Source of the DNA: Arcanobacterium haemolyticum
Lineage (GTDB): Bacteria; Actinomycetota; Actinomycetes; Actinomycetales; Actinomycetaceae
Assembly: GCA_021532125.1 (NCBI GenBank)
Contig: JADYUX010000001.1
Location: 310,001-374,000, forward strand
Length of the DNA stretch: 64,000 nt
Direction of reading: 5' to 3'
The notes under the pieces were generated by a model. That model ran no database searches. It saw nothing but the letters and a program-made list of their open reading frames with translations, and had not been told where the DNA came from. The first letter of the stretch is position 1, and every line of letters begins with the position of its first letter. The translations under genes and the position numbers were made by a program. This document shows positions 9,251 through 18,358 of the stretch, one piece after another.

Positions 9251-9489
9251 CGGCCAAGTCCTTTTCGAACAGTACTCTTAAATACGCGTACAGGGGCCGT
9301 GAGCTTCCAAGAAGTAGAGTGGCGGAGCGTCTCAAGCTGCTCCCATGCCCCCGCCAGCTTCCGTTCGGCAAGGCGAAGGTCCTTTTCGAGCTGCTCGTTT
9401 TTCTCGCGTAAGTCCCCAATAATCACCTCCGACGCTCGTAAAGCTCCCCGAAGCCGACGCAATTCTTCATTCGTATCTGGGTTAGTCAT
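9247..9489 (-). CDS. Small coiled-coil protein of the glycan operon
   Basis: An 80-residue protein. Residues about 10-50 are a charged heptad-rich coiled coil (EELRRLRGALRASEVIIGDL then REKNEQLEKDLRLAERKL). It ends with LRHSTSWKLTAPVRVFK, a motif normally found at the end of coiled-coil regions inside large glycosyltransferases, where it has no known separate role. Here it stands alone. ATG 9489 overlaps the stop of the ABC ATPase gene (TGATG), and its own stop overlaps the next start. The coupling on both sides suggests a real product made in step with the transport and RgpF proteins, possibly a scaffold or length-control subunit (inference). Confidence 0.7.
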   Translation of the reverse strand: MTNPDTNEELRRLRGALRASEVIIGDLREKNEQLEKDLRLAERKLAGAWEQLETLRHSTSWKLTAPVRVFKSTVRKGLGR

Positions 9490-10775
9490 CACTGATTTTC
9501 TCCAAAGTTCGCTACGCCTGCTGCTTTACTCCATTTGCCGGATGGCAGCGTGATAAGTGCTGGCTCTGTCATCGCTCGTGCAGCCCGCACAATAATCTCG
9601 GTTCGACGGTCTGAATAGTCGTAGATCTGGCCATCTCGCACAAAACAGGTCGTAAGCCAGTACCGTCCTGGTTGGAACATGAAACGTGGCATCGAATAAT
9701 CGATGAATGTTTCCTCCCCTGCACGGAGGCTGTAAAGTCGACCTCCTGTCTTGGAATTCGGCCCAGCAAGCGTCACCCCACCGTCTGTCGAGATTCCAAG
9801 TCCAAGCTCAACATCATGAAGATCTTTTCTTGCCTTCACATGCACGCGCATAGTTACAGGCTCGTCAGTTGTAAGGAAGGGAGTTTTCGTACCGTCCGCA
9901 CCAAAGAATTCGACGTGTGTCATCCGGCAATCACCGTTGCCCTGATTGAGACGGTATTGATCGTCCTCGCCGTAGTCGATCTCCTCTAGAGATTCAGCCC
10001 TCTTCGCAGCTTCTTTAGCGTTCACTTCGGAAATATATGCTGTGACTGCCTCTTCTGCTGGGCCGACCATACGAACACGGCCGTGATCGAGCCACACAAT
10101 CTCGTCGCACATCTCCTGCGCAAGCGAAAGTGAATGGGTCACAAGTGCAATGGTCGTACCGTTATCACGCAATTCGCGCATATAGTCGAAGCACTTGCGT
10201 TGGAATTCCTCATCACCAACCGCAATGATTTCGTCAACAATGAGAATCTTCGGACGTATCGCAACAGCTACGGCAAATCCGAGGCGAACCGTCATACCCG
10301 AGGAATACACCTTGACTGGCTGATCAATAAATTCGCCAATGTCCGCGAAATCGATGATCCACTGGAGAGTATCATCGATCTGCTTCCTGCTGCGCCCGAG
10401 AATGGCTCCATTCAGATAGATGTTTTCGCGGCCAGTAAGTTCACCGTGGAATCCCGCACCAAGCTCCAACAACGCATCAACCTTGTCAGAGACCATAACT
10501 GCCCCATCAGTAGGGCGATACACACCTGCAAGGATTTTGAGCATCGTCGATTTACCGGAACCGTTATGTCCGATAAGGCCGAACGTTGTTCCCTTTCGGA
10601 TCCTGAACGAAACATCGTCGAGGGCGTGAAACTCTTGCCGGTCAGATTTGGCTTTTCCTCGAACAAACCGCTCTTTGAAAGTATCGCGCCGATCCGATTG
10701 CATGCGAAATACTTTGGATACCGAATCGACAACAATTGCATATTCATCGGTGTCGTGCATGTCTACGTGAGTCAT
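9489..10775 (-). CDS. Polysaccharide ABC exporter ATPase with Wzt C-terminal domain
   Basis: About 428 residues from ATG 10775, which has GAGAGGA about 10 nt upstream and lies 5 nt after the permease stop; longer frames upstream lack such support. The N-terminal ATPase has Walker A GHNGSGKST, signature YSSGMTVRLGFA, and Walker B ILIVDEIIAVGDEEF. After residue ~270 comes a beta-rich domain (MTHVEFF to TEIIV) matching the carbohydrate-binding Wzt C-terminal domain, which in O-antigen systems reads a terminal modification on the finished chain. It pairs with the upstream permease to export a lipid-linked glycan. It resembles TagH/RfbE/Wzt; the exact polymer is unknown. Confidence 0.9.
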   Translation of the reverse strand: MTHVDMHDTDEYAIVVDSVSKVFRMQSDRRDTFKERFVRGKAKSDRQEFHALDDVSFRIRKGTTFGLIGHNGSGKSTMLKILAGVYRPTDGAVMVSDKVDALLELGAGFHGELTGRENIYLNGAILGRSRKQIDDTLQWIIDFADIGEFIDQPVKVYSSGMTVRLGFAVAVAIRPKILIVDEIIAVGDEEFQRKCFDYMRELRDNGTTIALVTHSLSLAQEMCDEIVWLDHGRVRMVGPAEEAVTAYISEVNAKEAAKRAESLEEIDYGEDDQYRLNQGNGDCRMTHVEFFGADGTKTPFLTTDEPVTMRVHVKARKDLHDVELGLGISTDGGVTLAGPNSKTGGRLYSLRAGEETFIDYSMPRFMFQPGRYWLTTCFVRDGQIYDYSDRRTEIIVRAARAMTEPALITLPSGKWSKAAGVANFGENQ

Positions 10776-10780
10776 CGCTA

Positions 10781-11626
10781 TCAAATCCTCTCGCCGAGGT
10801 CGGCACCCAGACGCGCATAAACGAGCTTCGCTCCACCGAGTGCCAGCAACGTCCATGCGATGCACATTGCCCAGTTAAGCAAACCTCCAGGAGTAAGGTC
10901 GTAGGTCAACGCTCGGAAAACGGTGATGAACTCAGCTACGGGCATATGGGCGACGAGCGCTCGAATAGGCAACCCAAACATCGATTCTGGAACGATAGAG
11001 ATCGTATAAATGATCGGAGTTGCGTAGAACATCAGTTGGAGAATAACGCCTACAAGCTGAGCAAGATCGCGAACATATACGTTCCAGATCGCGAGGATCA
11101 CCGACACAGACTGAACAAAAACGACAAAAATCGCTAGGAAAGGTACGAGAAGTAGCCACGTCCAGCTGACATTCCCTAAGAAAATGAAGACGACGAGAAG
11201 TAAACCAACCTCAACCAGAGATTGGATCGCAACAGCCAGACCCGCTCCAAGTACTGGCGCATACGCGGGGAAGTAAACTTTCTGGAGCAGCCCACCAGAG
11301 CTTAGAAGGCCATTGATACCCGCATTAATCGAGTTTTGGAAAAAGCCCCACAGGGTTAATCCTGCGAACAGCCAGATTGCGAAGATCGCGATTCCTTCGT
11401 GCCGTGCTGCCATACCTGGTGGCTGCATTTTGAATAGGCCGCCGAAGATAATTGTGTAGATGCCAAGCGTTGCAAGTGGCACGACAAGTGACCACACCCA
11501 CCCGAGGAGTGTGCCGTTGAACTTCGACTTCAGGTCACGCTGACCAAAGGCGTTAATCAACGTCATTTGCTGCCGAATTGGTAGCGGCGCCCTTACGTTA
11601 ACCTTCTCCGCCATATCCTCGCTCAT
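10781..11626 (-). CDS. Polysaccharide ABC exporter permease (Wzm/TagG-like)
   Basis: A 281-residue ABC-2 type permease with six membrane segments. The N-terminal amphipathic stretch RQQMTLINAFGQRDLKSKF followed by GTLLGWVWSLVVPL is the hallmark of Wzm/TagG polysaccharide exporters. ATG 11626 has an AGGAA site 6 nt upstream. It is the first gene of the six-gene minus-strand operon and is followed 5 nt later by its ATPase. Together they would move an undecaprenyl-linked glycan to the outer face of the membrane. Confidence 0.9.
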   Translation of the reverse strand: MSEDMAEKVNVRAPLPIRQQMTLINAFGQRDLKSKFNGTLLGWVWSLVVPLATLGIYTIIFGGLFKMQPPGMAARHEGIAIFAIWLFAGLTLWGFFQNSINAGINGLLSSGGLLQKVYFPAYAPVLGAGLAVAIQSLVEVGLLLVVFIFLGNVSWTWLLLVPFLAIFVVFVQSVSVILAIWNVYVRDLAQLVGVILQLMFYATPIIYTISIVPESMFGLPIRALVAHMPVAEFITVFRALTYDLTPGGLLNWAMCIAWTLLALGGAKLVYARLGADLGERI

Positions 11627-12974
<1,348 letters not shown>

Positions 12975-13008
12975 ATACTGACTCACGTCCCTAGCAACGA
13001 ACTAACTG

Positions 13009-13040
13009 AGAGGGGGCCAACCAACTGGTTGGCCCCCTCT
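13009..13040. terminator. Bidirectional terminator, rmlB / repeat-protein gene
   Basis: A perfect inverted repeat with arms 13009-13022 and 13027-13040 around a four-base loop lies between two convergent genes, 35 bp after the rmlB stop and just after the stop of the facing gene. The stem is very G+C rich and is followed by a short T-containing stretch on the plus strand. Confidence 0.85.
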
Positions 13041-13046
13041 TATGTG

Positions 13047-14450
13047 TTACTTCACCTTAGAAGCGCGATAGCCCGCACCTATAGCGTCACTCTCGGAAGC
13101 AAAACACTGTTCGGCTCGCGTCTGGTTGTAGTAGCGCCAGCCTGGCTTGTGGTAAATACCCGAGCTCCAGTTGCCTTTGATCGGTGCCCACGTCGGGCAG
13201 TCACCATTGCCGGGCCAGTAGCTCGTCCAACGTCCACTTCCGTTAAACGAATACTTTGAGCCACCTGCATACGCGGTGGTATTGGCATACATCACGCCAT
13301 TAGATCCGACGTAACTATCTCCGATCCAGGCATTCGTCATCATTGCACCTGATGCTGCAAGGTAGTACCAGTTGCCGCCATCGGTTATCCAGCCGTTGGA
13401 TCGCATGGCTCCGTCGCCACCAAAGTAGAACCATGCCCCTCCGAGTTGCTGCCACCCGGTTACCATCGCTCCACTAGACCCGAAGTAATACCACGAGCCT
13501 CCAATAACCGACCATCCATTCGTGAGCATTGCTCCAGACTGTGTGACGTAGTACCAGCTTCCGTTTGAAGCCACCCAACCGTTCGATTGCATCACACCGT
13601 TTGCACCAAAGACGTACCACGAGCCCGCGATATAGCGCCATCCCGTTGCCATTGCGCCGTCTGCATCAAAGTAATACCAGGCACCACCAAGTTGAGCCCA
13701 GCTATTGGCCATCATCGCCCCAGAAGCGTTGAGATAGAACCAACGGCCAGATGACTCGATCCACTTATTACTTTGGAGAACTCCATTTCCATCGGCAAAA
13801 TACCAGGTGTTACCAGATGTGAACCATCCAGTTGCCATACCACCGTCTGCGAGGAAGTAATACCAAGCTCCCCCGAGCGCTGCCCAATTGTTCTCAATCA
13901 TGGCACCTGATGAACCGAGATAGAACCAACGACCAGAGCTATAGATCCAACGGTCGCGTTGCATAGCTCCTGTCGAATCCGCAAAGTACCATGCGCTACC
14001 GTCCGTAAACCATCCTGTACGCATGAGCCCATTGACATCGAAGTAATACCAATTGTCCCCAAGCACTTTCCAGTCTGAATCAACACGGGCACCGGATTCG
14101 TCGAGGTAAAGCCACTGGCCATTTTCTTGCAACCAGGATTCTTTTTGTATCTCACCTGTTGGGTCAGCAGCGAAATACCATTTCCCTTCATCGACAAACC
14201 ACCCGATCGAGACATTTCCGCTCTCGTCGTAGTAGTGAGTCCGATCATCGTCCCATCCAGGTTGATTCGCGGGAGTCGGTTCTTCGGATGGTGCATCGGA
14301 AGGCTCAGGGGTTTCTACGGGTGCGACAATCTCGCTGCTTGAATTTGTCCCATCGGCACTTGCAGCAGATGCCAGCCCTGTGCCTCCAATGGCACAACCA
14401 AATGCGAGGAGCGCGATTCCCACAGCTCGTGGCAACAAGCGTGTCGACAT
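13047..14450 (-). CDS. Secreted choline-binding-type repeat protein (no catalytic domain)
   Basis: About 467 residues from ATG 14450 (AAAGGAAACAT upstream). The signal peptide runs to about residue 33 (LASAASA), then comes a Ser/Pro/Glu linker. About fifteen consecutive ~20-residue repeats follow, of the CW_binding_1 type (for example GGAWYYFDADGAMATGW and GSAWYFADSTGAMQ). The last ~75 residues form a small module (PIKGNWSSGIYHKPGW, YYNQTRAEQCFASESDA, AGYRASK) resembling those at the ends of other surface proteins. There is no enzymatic domain. In pneumococcus such repeats bind phosphocholine on teichoic acid; in other proteins they bind glucans or toxin receptors. The lic genes 10 kb upstream support choline binding here, but that is inference. 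Confidence 0.88.
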   Translation of the reverse strand: MSTRLLPRAVGIALLAFGCAIGGTGLASAASADGTNSSSEIVAPVETPEPSDAPSEEPTPANQPGWDDDRTHYYDESGNVSIGWFVDEGKWYFAADPTGEIQKESWLQENGQWLYLDESGARVDSDWKVLGDNWYYFDVNGLMRTGWFTDGSAWYFADSTGAMQRDRWIYSSGRWFYLGSSGAMIENNWAALGGAWYYFLADGGMATGWFTSGNTWYFADGNGVLQSNKWIESSGRWFYLNASGAMMANSWAQLGGAWYYFDADGAMATGWRYIAGSWYVFGANGVMQSNGWVASNGSWYYVTQSGAMLTNGWSVIGGSWYYFGSSGAMVTGWQQLGGAWFYFGGDGAMRSNGWITDGGNWYYLAASGAMMTNAWIGDSYVGSNGVMYANTTAYAGGSKYSFNGSGRWTSYWPGNGDCPTWAPIKGNWSSGIYHKPGWRYYNQTRAEQCFASESDAIGAGYRASKVK

Positions 14451-14644
14451 ATGTTTCCTTTCCACGTCATCGTGAACTCACCTTGAGTCTGAGTACCAGC
14501 CAGGATACGTGATCGAGGTTGAGAAGCTCAGGATTTCGGTCATTCTTGCGGTCTCTGATACCCCGTATCGTGCACGGCCGGATACCAGGGATGAGGGGAA
14601 GCACGAGCCTGACACCCCTGCACCACCCCTAACTGCTTGAATTT

Positions 14645-14672
14645 GGTAAAAATACCCCACGGAAATTGGGGT
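14645..14672 (-). terminator. Terminator of the amidase gene
   Basis: On the minus strand a hairpin ACCCCA/TGGGGT (arms 14667-14672 and 14654-14659) is followed by ATTTTTACC. It lies directly after the amidase stop, which fits an intrinsic terminator. The rest of the gap down to the repeat-protein gene (14451-14644) shows nothing else recognisable. Confidence 0.6.
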
Positions 14673-14679
14673 CCCAGAG

Positions 14680-17097
14680 TTACGGCGCGCGATAGCCCGC
14701 GTTTTCTGCATCGAGATTGCGTGCAAAACACTCATCTGCCTTTGTCGTCTGATAGACGTCAATACCAGGCAAGTAATAGAGCCCAGTAGCTCGGCTGCCC
14801 TTGATGGATGCCCAAGCTGGGCATTCACCGTTACCGGGCCAGTAGCTCGTCCAGCGTCCGCTTCGATCAAACGAATACTTAGAGCTACCTGCAAAGGCGG
14901 TGGTATTGGCATACATAACGCCGTCGGCACCGACGAAATAGTCACCAATCCACGTGTTCGTCGCCATCGCACCAGAACTACTGAGGTAGTACCAGTTTCC
15001 CCCAGAGAAGAGCCACTGGCTGCGCAGCATTGCCCCACTCGCGTCAGCGAAATACCAGGTGGTGCCGTCCCGGAACCAACCAGTCATCATGGTGCCGTCC
15101 GCTGCAAAGTAGTACCACTGGCCGTTGATAAATGACCAAGTATTCTCAAGCATGTGGCCGGAGGAGTCGACGTAGTACCACCGCTCCCCTAAGAACAGCC
15201 ATCGGTTGCTTGCTGTCGCACCGCTTTCGTCGGCGAAATACCAGTGGTCGTCTACCTTAAACCAGCCAGTAGCCATGGTGCCATCGCTGGCGATGTAGTA
15301 TCGCGTACCTCCTCGTTCAAGCCAGCCGTCAGCCATCATGGCGCCTGACGAGCTGAGGTAGTACCACTGATTTCCTGACAAGATCCATTGGTCGTGCACC
15401 ATCGCACCGTTTGCGTCGGCGTAGTACCAGGTGACGCCGTCCTTGAACCATCCGGTGGCCATTGCACCATCAGCCGAGAAGTAGTACCACGTACCGCCCA
15501 ACTTCAGCCAGGTGTTCCCAACCATGGCGCCGGAGGGGCCAAGATAGAACCAGCGTCCTGAGGAGAGTACCCAACGGTCATGCTGCATAATGCCGTTCGA
15601 TTCGGCGTAGTACCAGGTGGCGCCGTCCTTGAACCATCCGGTTGCGGCATTTGCGTTCTTATCGAAGAAATACCACGCCCCGTTAATGAAATTCCATCCT
15701 TCCGGAAAGGCACTCACCGCCTCGCCGTTCTTGAGGGCCGCGTAGCGCCTCGTCACTTCTGATCGGATTGTGTCGAGGTAGTTGTAAATTCGGGCGGGGC
15801 AAGCTGTTGAGCCGACGTCTCGGTGCCCGACGATGCGTGGGAGTGGCGATCCTGGGGTGAGGTTGGAGTTGATTCGTCGTTCTGTGGGCAGCGGGACTCG
15901 CAGGGGGCTTGTCGAGTTCGGGTCGATGCCGGATACGGCGAACTTCCATGCCGTGACATCTTCGATAGCGTTGAGGATTGTCCAGCTTGGCTCGATGGAG
16001 GTGAAGTCGCCCATGACGGAGATGCCCATTGTTCCAGTGTTCCGTCCGGCTGCGTGTGCGCCGACGGCCATCTTGTCGTCGCTGGATGCGAGCGTTCCGT
16101 AGCGGCCTTCCCAGCGGCCGCCGTATTTGTCAATGAGAACGTTGTATCCGATGTCGCCCCACTCGCGTGTGACAGCGTGGTAGCGGTAGATGCTCTGGAT
16201 GACGCCTGGGACTTGTGCCTGCGTGTAGGTGTTTGATCCTGCGGTGTGGTGGACGACGACCCCTTCAAACTTTGCGTAGTCCACCGGTGTCCATTCGAGG
16301 ATACGATTGTCCGCGCCCCATGCTGAGCGTGGCTGAATGTTCGCGAGCGCCGCCGCCCGTGCTTTTCCTGTGGCGTCGAGGGTCATGGGCACTGTCGATG
16401 CGCGGTGGGCGCTTGCGAGGGTAATGGGTGTGCCTGTGAACGATGCGGCCGATTGGGTGAGGTTTTCTGCCGCAATCGCCGCTGGGTTTGCTACATCGTC
16501 TGTGAGGGATGCTGCATCAGGGAGCACGTCGGCGAGTTCGGTGTGTTCCACGGTGGTAGCTTGCTGTTCGCCCCCGTATTCGATGGTGATTGCCATCTCG
16601 CTTGGGAGGGAGCCGTTGCCATGATTGAGTCGGACTTGGATTCCTGTGGAGTTCCCTGAGACGAGGTATTCGGTTCCGGCGCGTCCTTCGCCGGTGTCCT
16701 TCCCGTCGGCGCTGTCCGATTCAAGTGCGTACCATTCGGACCATTCGTCGCCGTCGAGTGTACGCATCTGTATGACGCTGCCGTCTGGTAGGTCGTCGCC
16801 AGGTTTCCACGTGACGGCAGCGACGGCAAAGGGGGTGTCGATGTTGATCGGCGCACTGAGAAGGGAGTACTCGTCCGACACGTCGGCAGCTATGGCACTA
16901 TCCGGGTTCGTCGTTGTTGTTTCGAGTGTGAATCCCTCGGTGGCTGCTTCAGTAGGCGCCCCTGATGCGTCAGTGAGCGGGAGCGTGATCCCGCCTTGGG
17001 CAGCTTCGTCGGCAATAGCTAGAGCTGAGAAACCGCTCCCAGCTAGTGCACAAAGAGAAGTGAGAGCCGCGGCTACAGCGATTCGTCGGTTGAACAC
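14680..17097 (-). CDS. Choline-binding-type N-acetylmuramoyl-L-alanine amidase (PGRP/Amidase_2)
   Basis: An 805-residue secreted protein. The GTG start has AGGGG 6 nt upstream and the signal peptide ends near residue 29. Residues ~30-230 are a Ser/Thr-rich region of unknown fold. Residues ~250-440 are an Amidase_2/PGRP domain: QPRSAWGAD, then VVVHHTAGS with the first zinc His, the YNVLIDKYGGRWEGR core, and IVGHRDVGSTACPA with the second His and the Cys ligand. From ~455 to ~735 come about fourteen repeats of the CW_binding_1 type, then the same ~75-residue C-terminal module as in the neighbouring repeat protein. It should cut the bond between MurNAc and L-Ala while held to the wall by the repeats. 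LytA of pneumococcus has a comparable overall plan. Confidence 0.92.
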   Translation of the reverse strand: MFNRRIAVAAALTSLCALAGSGFSALAIADEAAQGGITLPLTDASGAPTEAATEGFTLETTTTNPDSAIAADVSDEYSLLSAPINIDTPFAVAAVTWKPGDDLPDGSVIQMRTLDGDEWSEWYALESDSADGKDTGEGRAGTEYLVSGNSTGIQVRLNHGNGSLPSEMAITIEYGGEQQATTVEHTELADVLPDAASLTDDVANPAAIAAENLTQSAASFTGTPITLASAHRASTVPMTLDATGKARAAALANIQPRSAWGADNRILEWTPVDYAKFEGVVVHHTAGSNTYTQAQVPGVIQSIYRYHAVTREWGDIGYNVLIDKYGGRWEGRYGTLASSDDKMAVGAHAAGRNTGTMGISVMGDFTSIEPSWTILNAIEDVTAWKFAVSGIDPNSTSPLRVPLPTERRINSNLTPGSPLPRIVGHRDVGSTACPARIYNYLDTIRSEVTRRYAALKNGEAVSAFPEGWNFINGAWYFFDKNANAATGWFKDGATWYYAESNGIMQHDRWVLSSGRWFYLGPSGAMVGNTWLKLGGTWYYFSADGAMATGWFKDGVTWYYADANGAMVHDQWILSGNQWYYLSSSGAMMADGWLERGGTRYYIASDGTMATGWFKVDDHWYFADESGATASNRWLFLGERWYYVDSSGHMLENTWSFINGQWYYFAADGTMMTGWFRDGTTWYFADASGAMLRSQWLFSGGNWYYLSSSGAMATNTWIGDYFVGADGVMYANTTAFAGSSKYSFDRSGRWTSYWPGNGECPAWASIKGSRATGLYYLPGIDVYQTTKADECFARNLDAENAGYRAP

Positions 17098-17255
17098 AGC
17101 ATCCCCTCATGAAGTCGACACGGTGTGGAGGTACGGACAGACTAACTGTAGCCCGCAGTGCCGCGATTTCGTAGAGGCGATTACTTATTATTCGCTTAAT
17201 TTTTCTCTTGATTTTTCATGTAACCGTAGGGTTTAACGACGAGGCCGTGTCACCT

Positions 17256-18110
17256 TCACTTGGTGTGCTTCGCTAGCGCAACTTGGATCTCGGCTCGTAT
17301 CCGCAGCCCCGTCCGCAACGCCCATCGGAGGGGAGCTTGCCAGGGTTGTGAATATATCCCGTCAAGGTAGTGTGCGGCGGATTCGTGGTGGGCTCGAAGC
17401 ATCTTGGCTGGTCGTGCCTTCCAACTTGCGCCTTGCTCGTGGGTGACGTCAGCTTCGGGGATGAAGACACTTGCCCAGCCGTGGGCGCGCATGTCCTCAC
17501 CCAACTGGGTGTCTTCGAAAAACATGAAATACGAATCGTCGAAACCGCCGACCTCCCGGAAAGCCTCGGTGCGGATGAGGAGGCACGCTCCCGAGAGCCA
17601 ATCAACTTCGTGGGCGCGATCGATCGCGGCGTTGGAGCGGTAGGCACGTGTGAAGGGGTTACCTGGCCAGACTTGAGCGAGAAGTGCATGCCCAGCTCCT
17701 GAGACGAGGCGCGGGAACTGCCGTGCGGACGGGTACACATCGCCTTCTAGAGTGCGGATAAGCGGCCCAAATACGCCCGCCTGGGGCCAGTGATCCGCTG
17801 CTTCAATGAGCTTATCGATGGAACCCGGCGTGAATTCGAGGTCGGGATTAGCGACGAGAATCCACTCTCCGTCATAATGCTGCGCACCGAGGTTAGCAGC
17901 GCCGCCATATCCGAGATTGCGTCCCGGTCGTTCGACGATCACGCCATAATCGCTGGCAACCTCGTCGACAACATCTCGCTCCGTTCCATTATCGACGACG
18001 ACGACCTCATAGGGTTTCGTTGTCGCTTCACTAATGGACGCAACGCAGGCACGGAGCTCGTCGCCGGGATTAAAGGCGACAGTGACGACTCGAAGGGCAC
18101 AGTTTTCCAC
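17256..18110 (-). CDS. Family 2 glycosyltransferase, WbbL-like rhamnosyltransferase
   Basis: A 284-residue GT-A enzyme. VVTVAFNPGDEL is at the N-terminus, VVVDNGT supplies an early motif, NLGYGGAANLGA and VANPDLEF contain the nucleotide-sugar Asp, and DWLSGACLLIRTEAFREVGG with FFEDTQLGEDM completes the pattern. This matches WbbL enzymes, which add rhamnose to polyprenyl-PP-GlcNAc as the linkage unit of wall polymers. The GTG start has no ribosome binding site, but TAGGCT lies 6 nt upstream, so the mRNA is probably leaderless. It is divergent from the LCP genes, its likely functional partners. Confidence 0.85.
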   Translation of the reverse strand: MENCALRVVTVAFNPGDELRACVASISEATTKPYEVVVVDNGTERDVVDEVASDYGVIVERPGRNLGYGGAANLGAQHYDGEWILVANPDLEFTPGSIDKLIEAADHWPQAGVFGPLIRTLEGDVYPSARQFPRLVSGAGHALLAQVWPGNPFTRAYRSNAAIDRAHEVDWLSGACLLIRTEAFREVGGFDDSYFMFFEDTQLGEDMRAHGWASVFIPEADVTHEQGASWKARPAKMLRAHHESAAHYLDGIYSQPWQAPLRWALRTGLRIRAEIQVALAKHTK

Positions 18111-18116
18111 GTGACA

Positions 18117-18122
18117 AGCCTA
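18117..18122 (-). promoter_or_regulatory. Leaderless -10 box of the glycosyltransferase
   Basis: TAGGCT on the minus strand ends 6 nt before the GTG at 18110. No ribosome binding site is present, so transcription probably starts at or next to the start codon. Confidence 0.6.
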
Positions 18123-18345
18123 CCGGTTCGCTCGTGGTATCCCAGTAGGTGAACTTCACCATCATGACAAGCTCATGTAACAACTTGAGGGGCTCGCGTT
18201 TTTTCAATTACGTAGCATATCGGCGGGTTTTCCAGCGGTTTCACAAACAATTCCGTCTCCCCCGATAGCGCATGCGAGCATCTTTGTATCCGAGACATGC
18301 CCGGGAGAATCTCCCCACAATCGCCACGGCGCGAACATGGGGTCG

Positions 18346-18351
18346 TAATAT
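18346..18351 (+). promoter_or_regulatory. Leaderless -10 box of the first LCP gene
   Basis: TAATAT ends 7 nt before the GTG at 18359. This spacing matches the other leaderless starts in the window and decides the start over the in-frame ATG at 18272, which has no ribosome binding site. Confidence 0.5.
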
Positions 18352-18358
18352 ATGGAAG

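Noticed and set aside
18148-18160. GGTGAA-C-TTCACC dyad between the WbbL-like gene and the LCP genes
   Set aside because: Six-base arms occur by chance in 64 kb; no second copy was seen near a related promoter.
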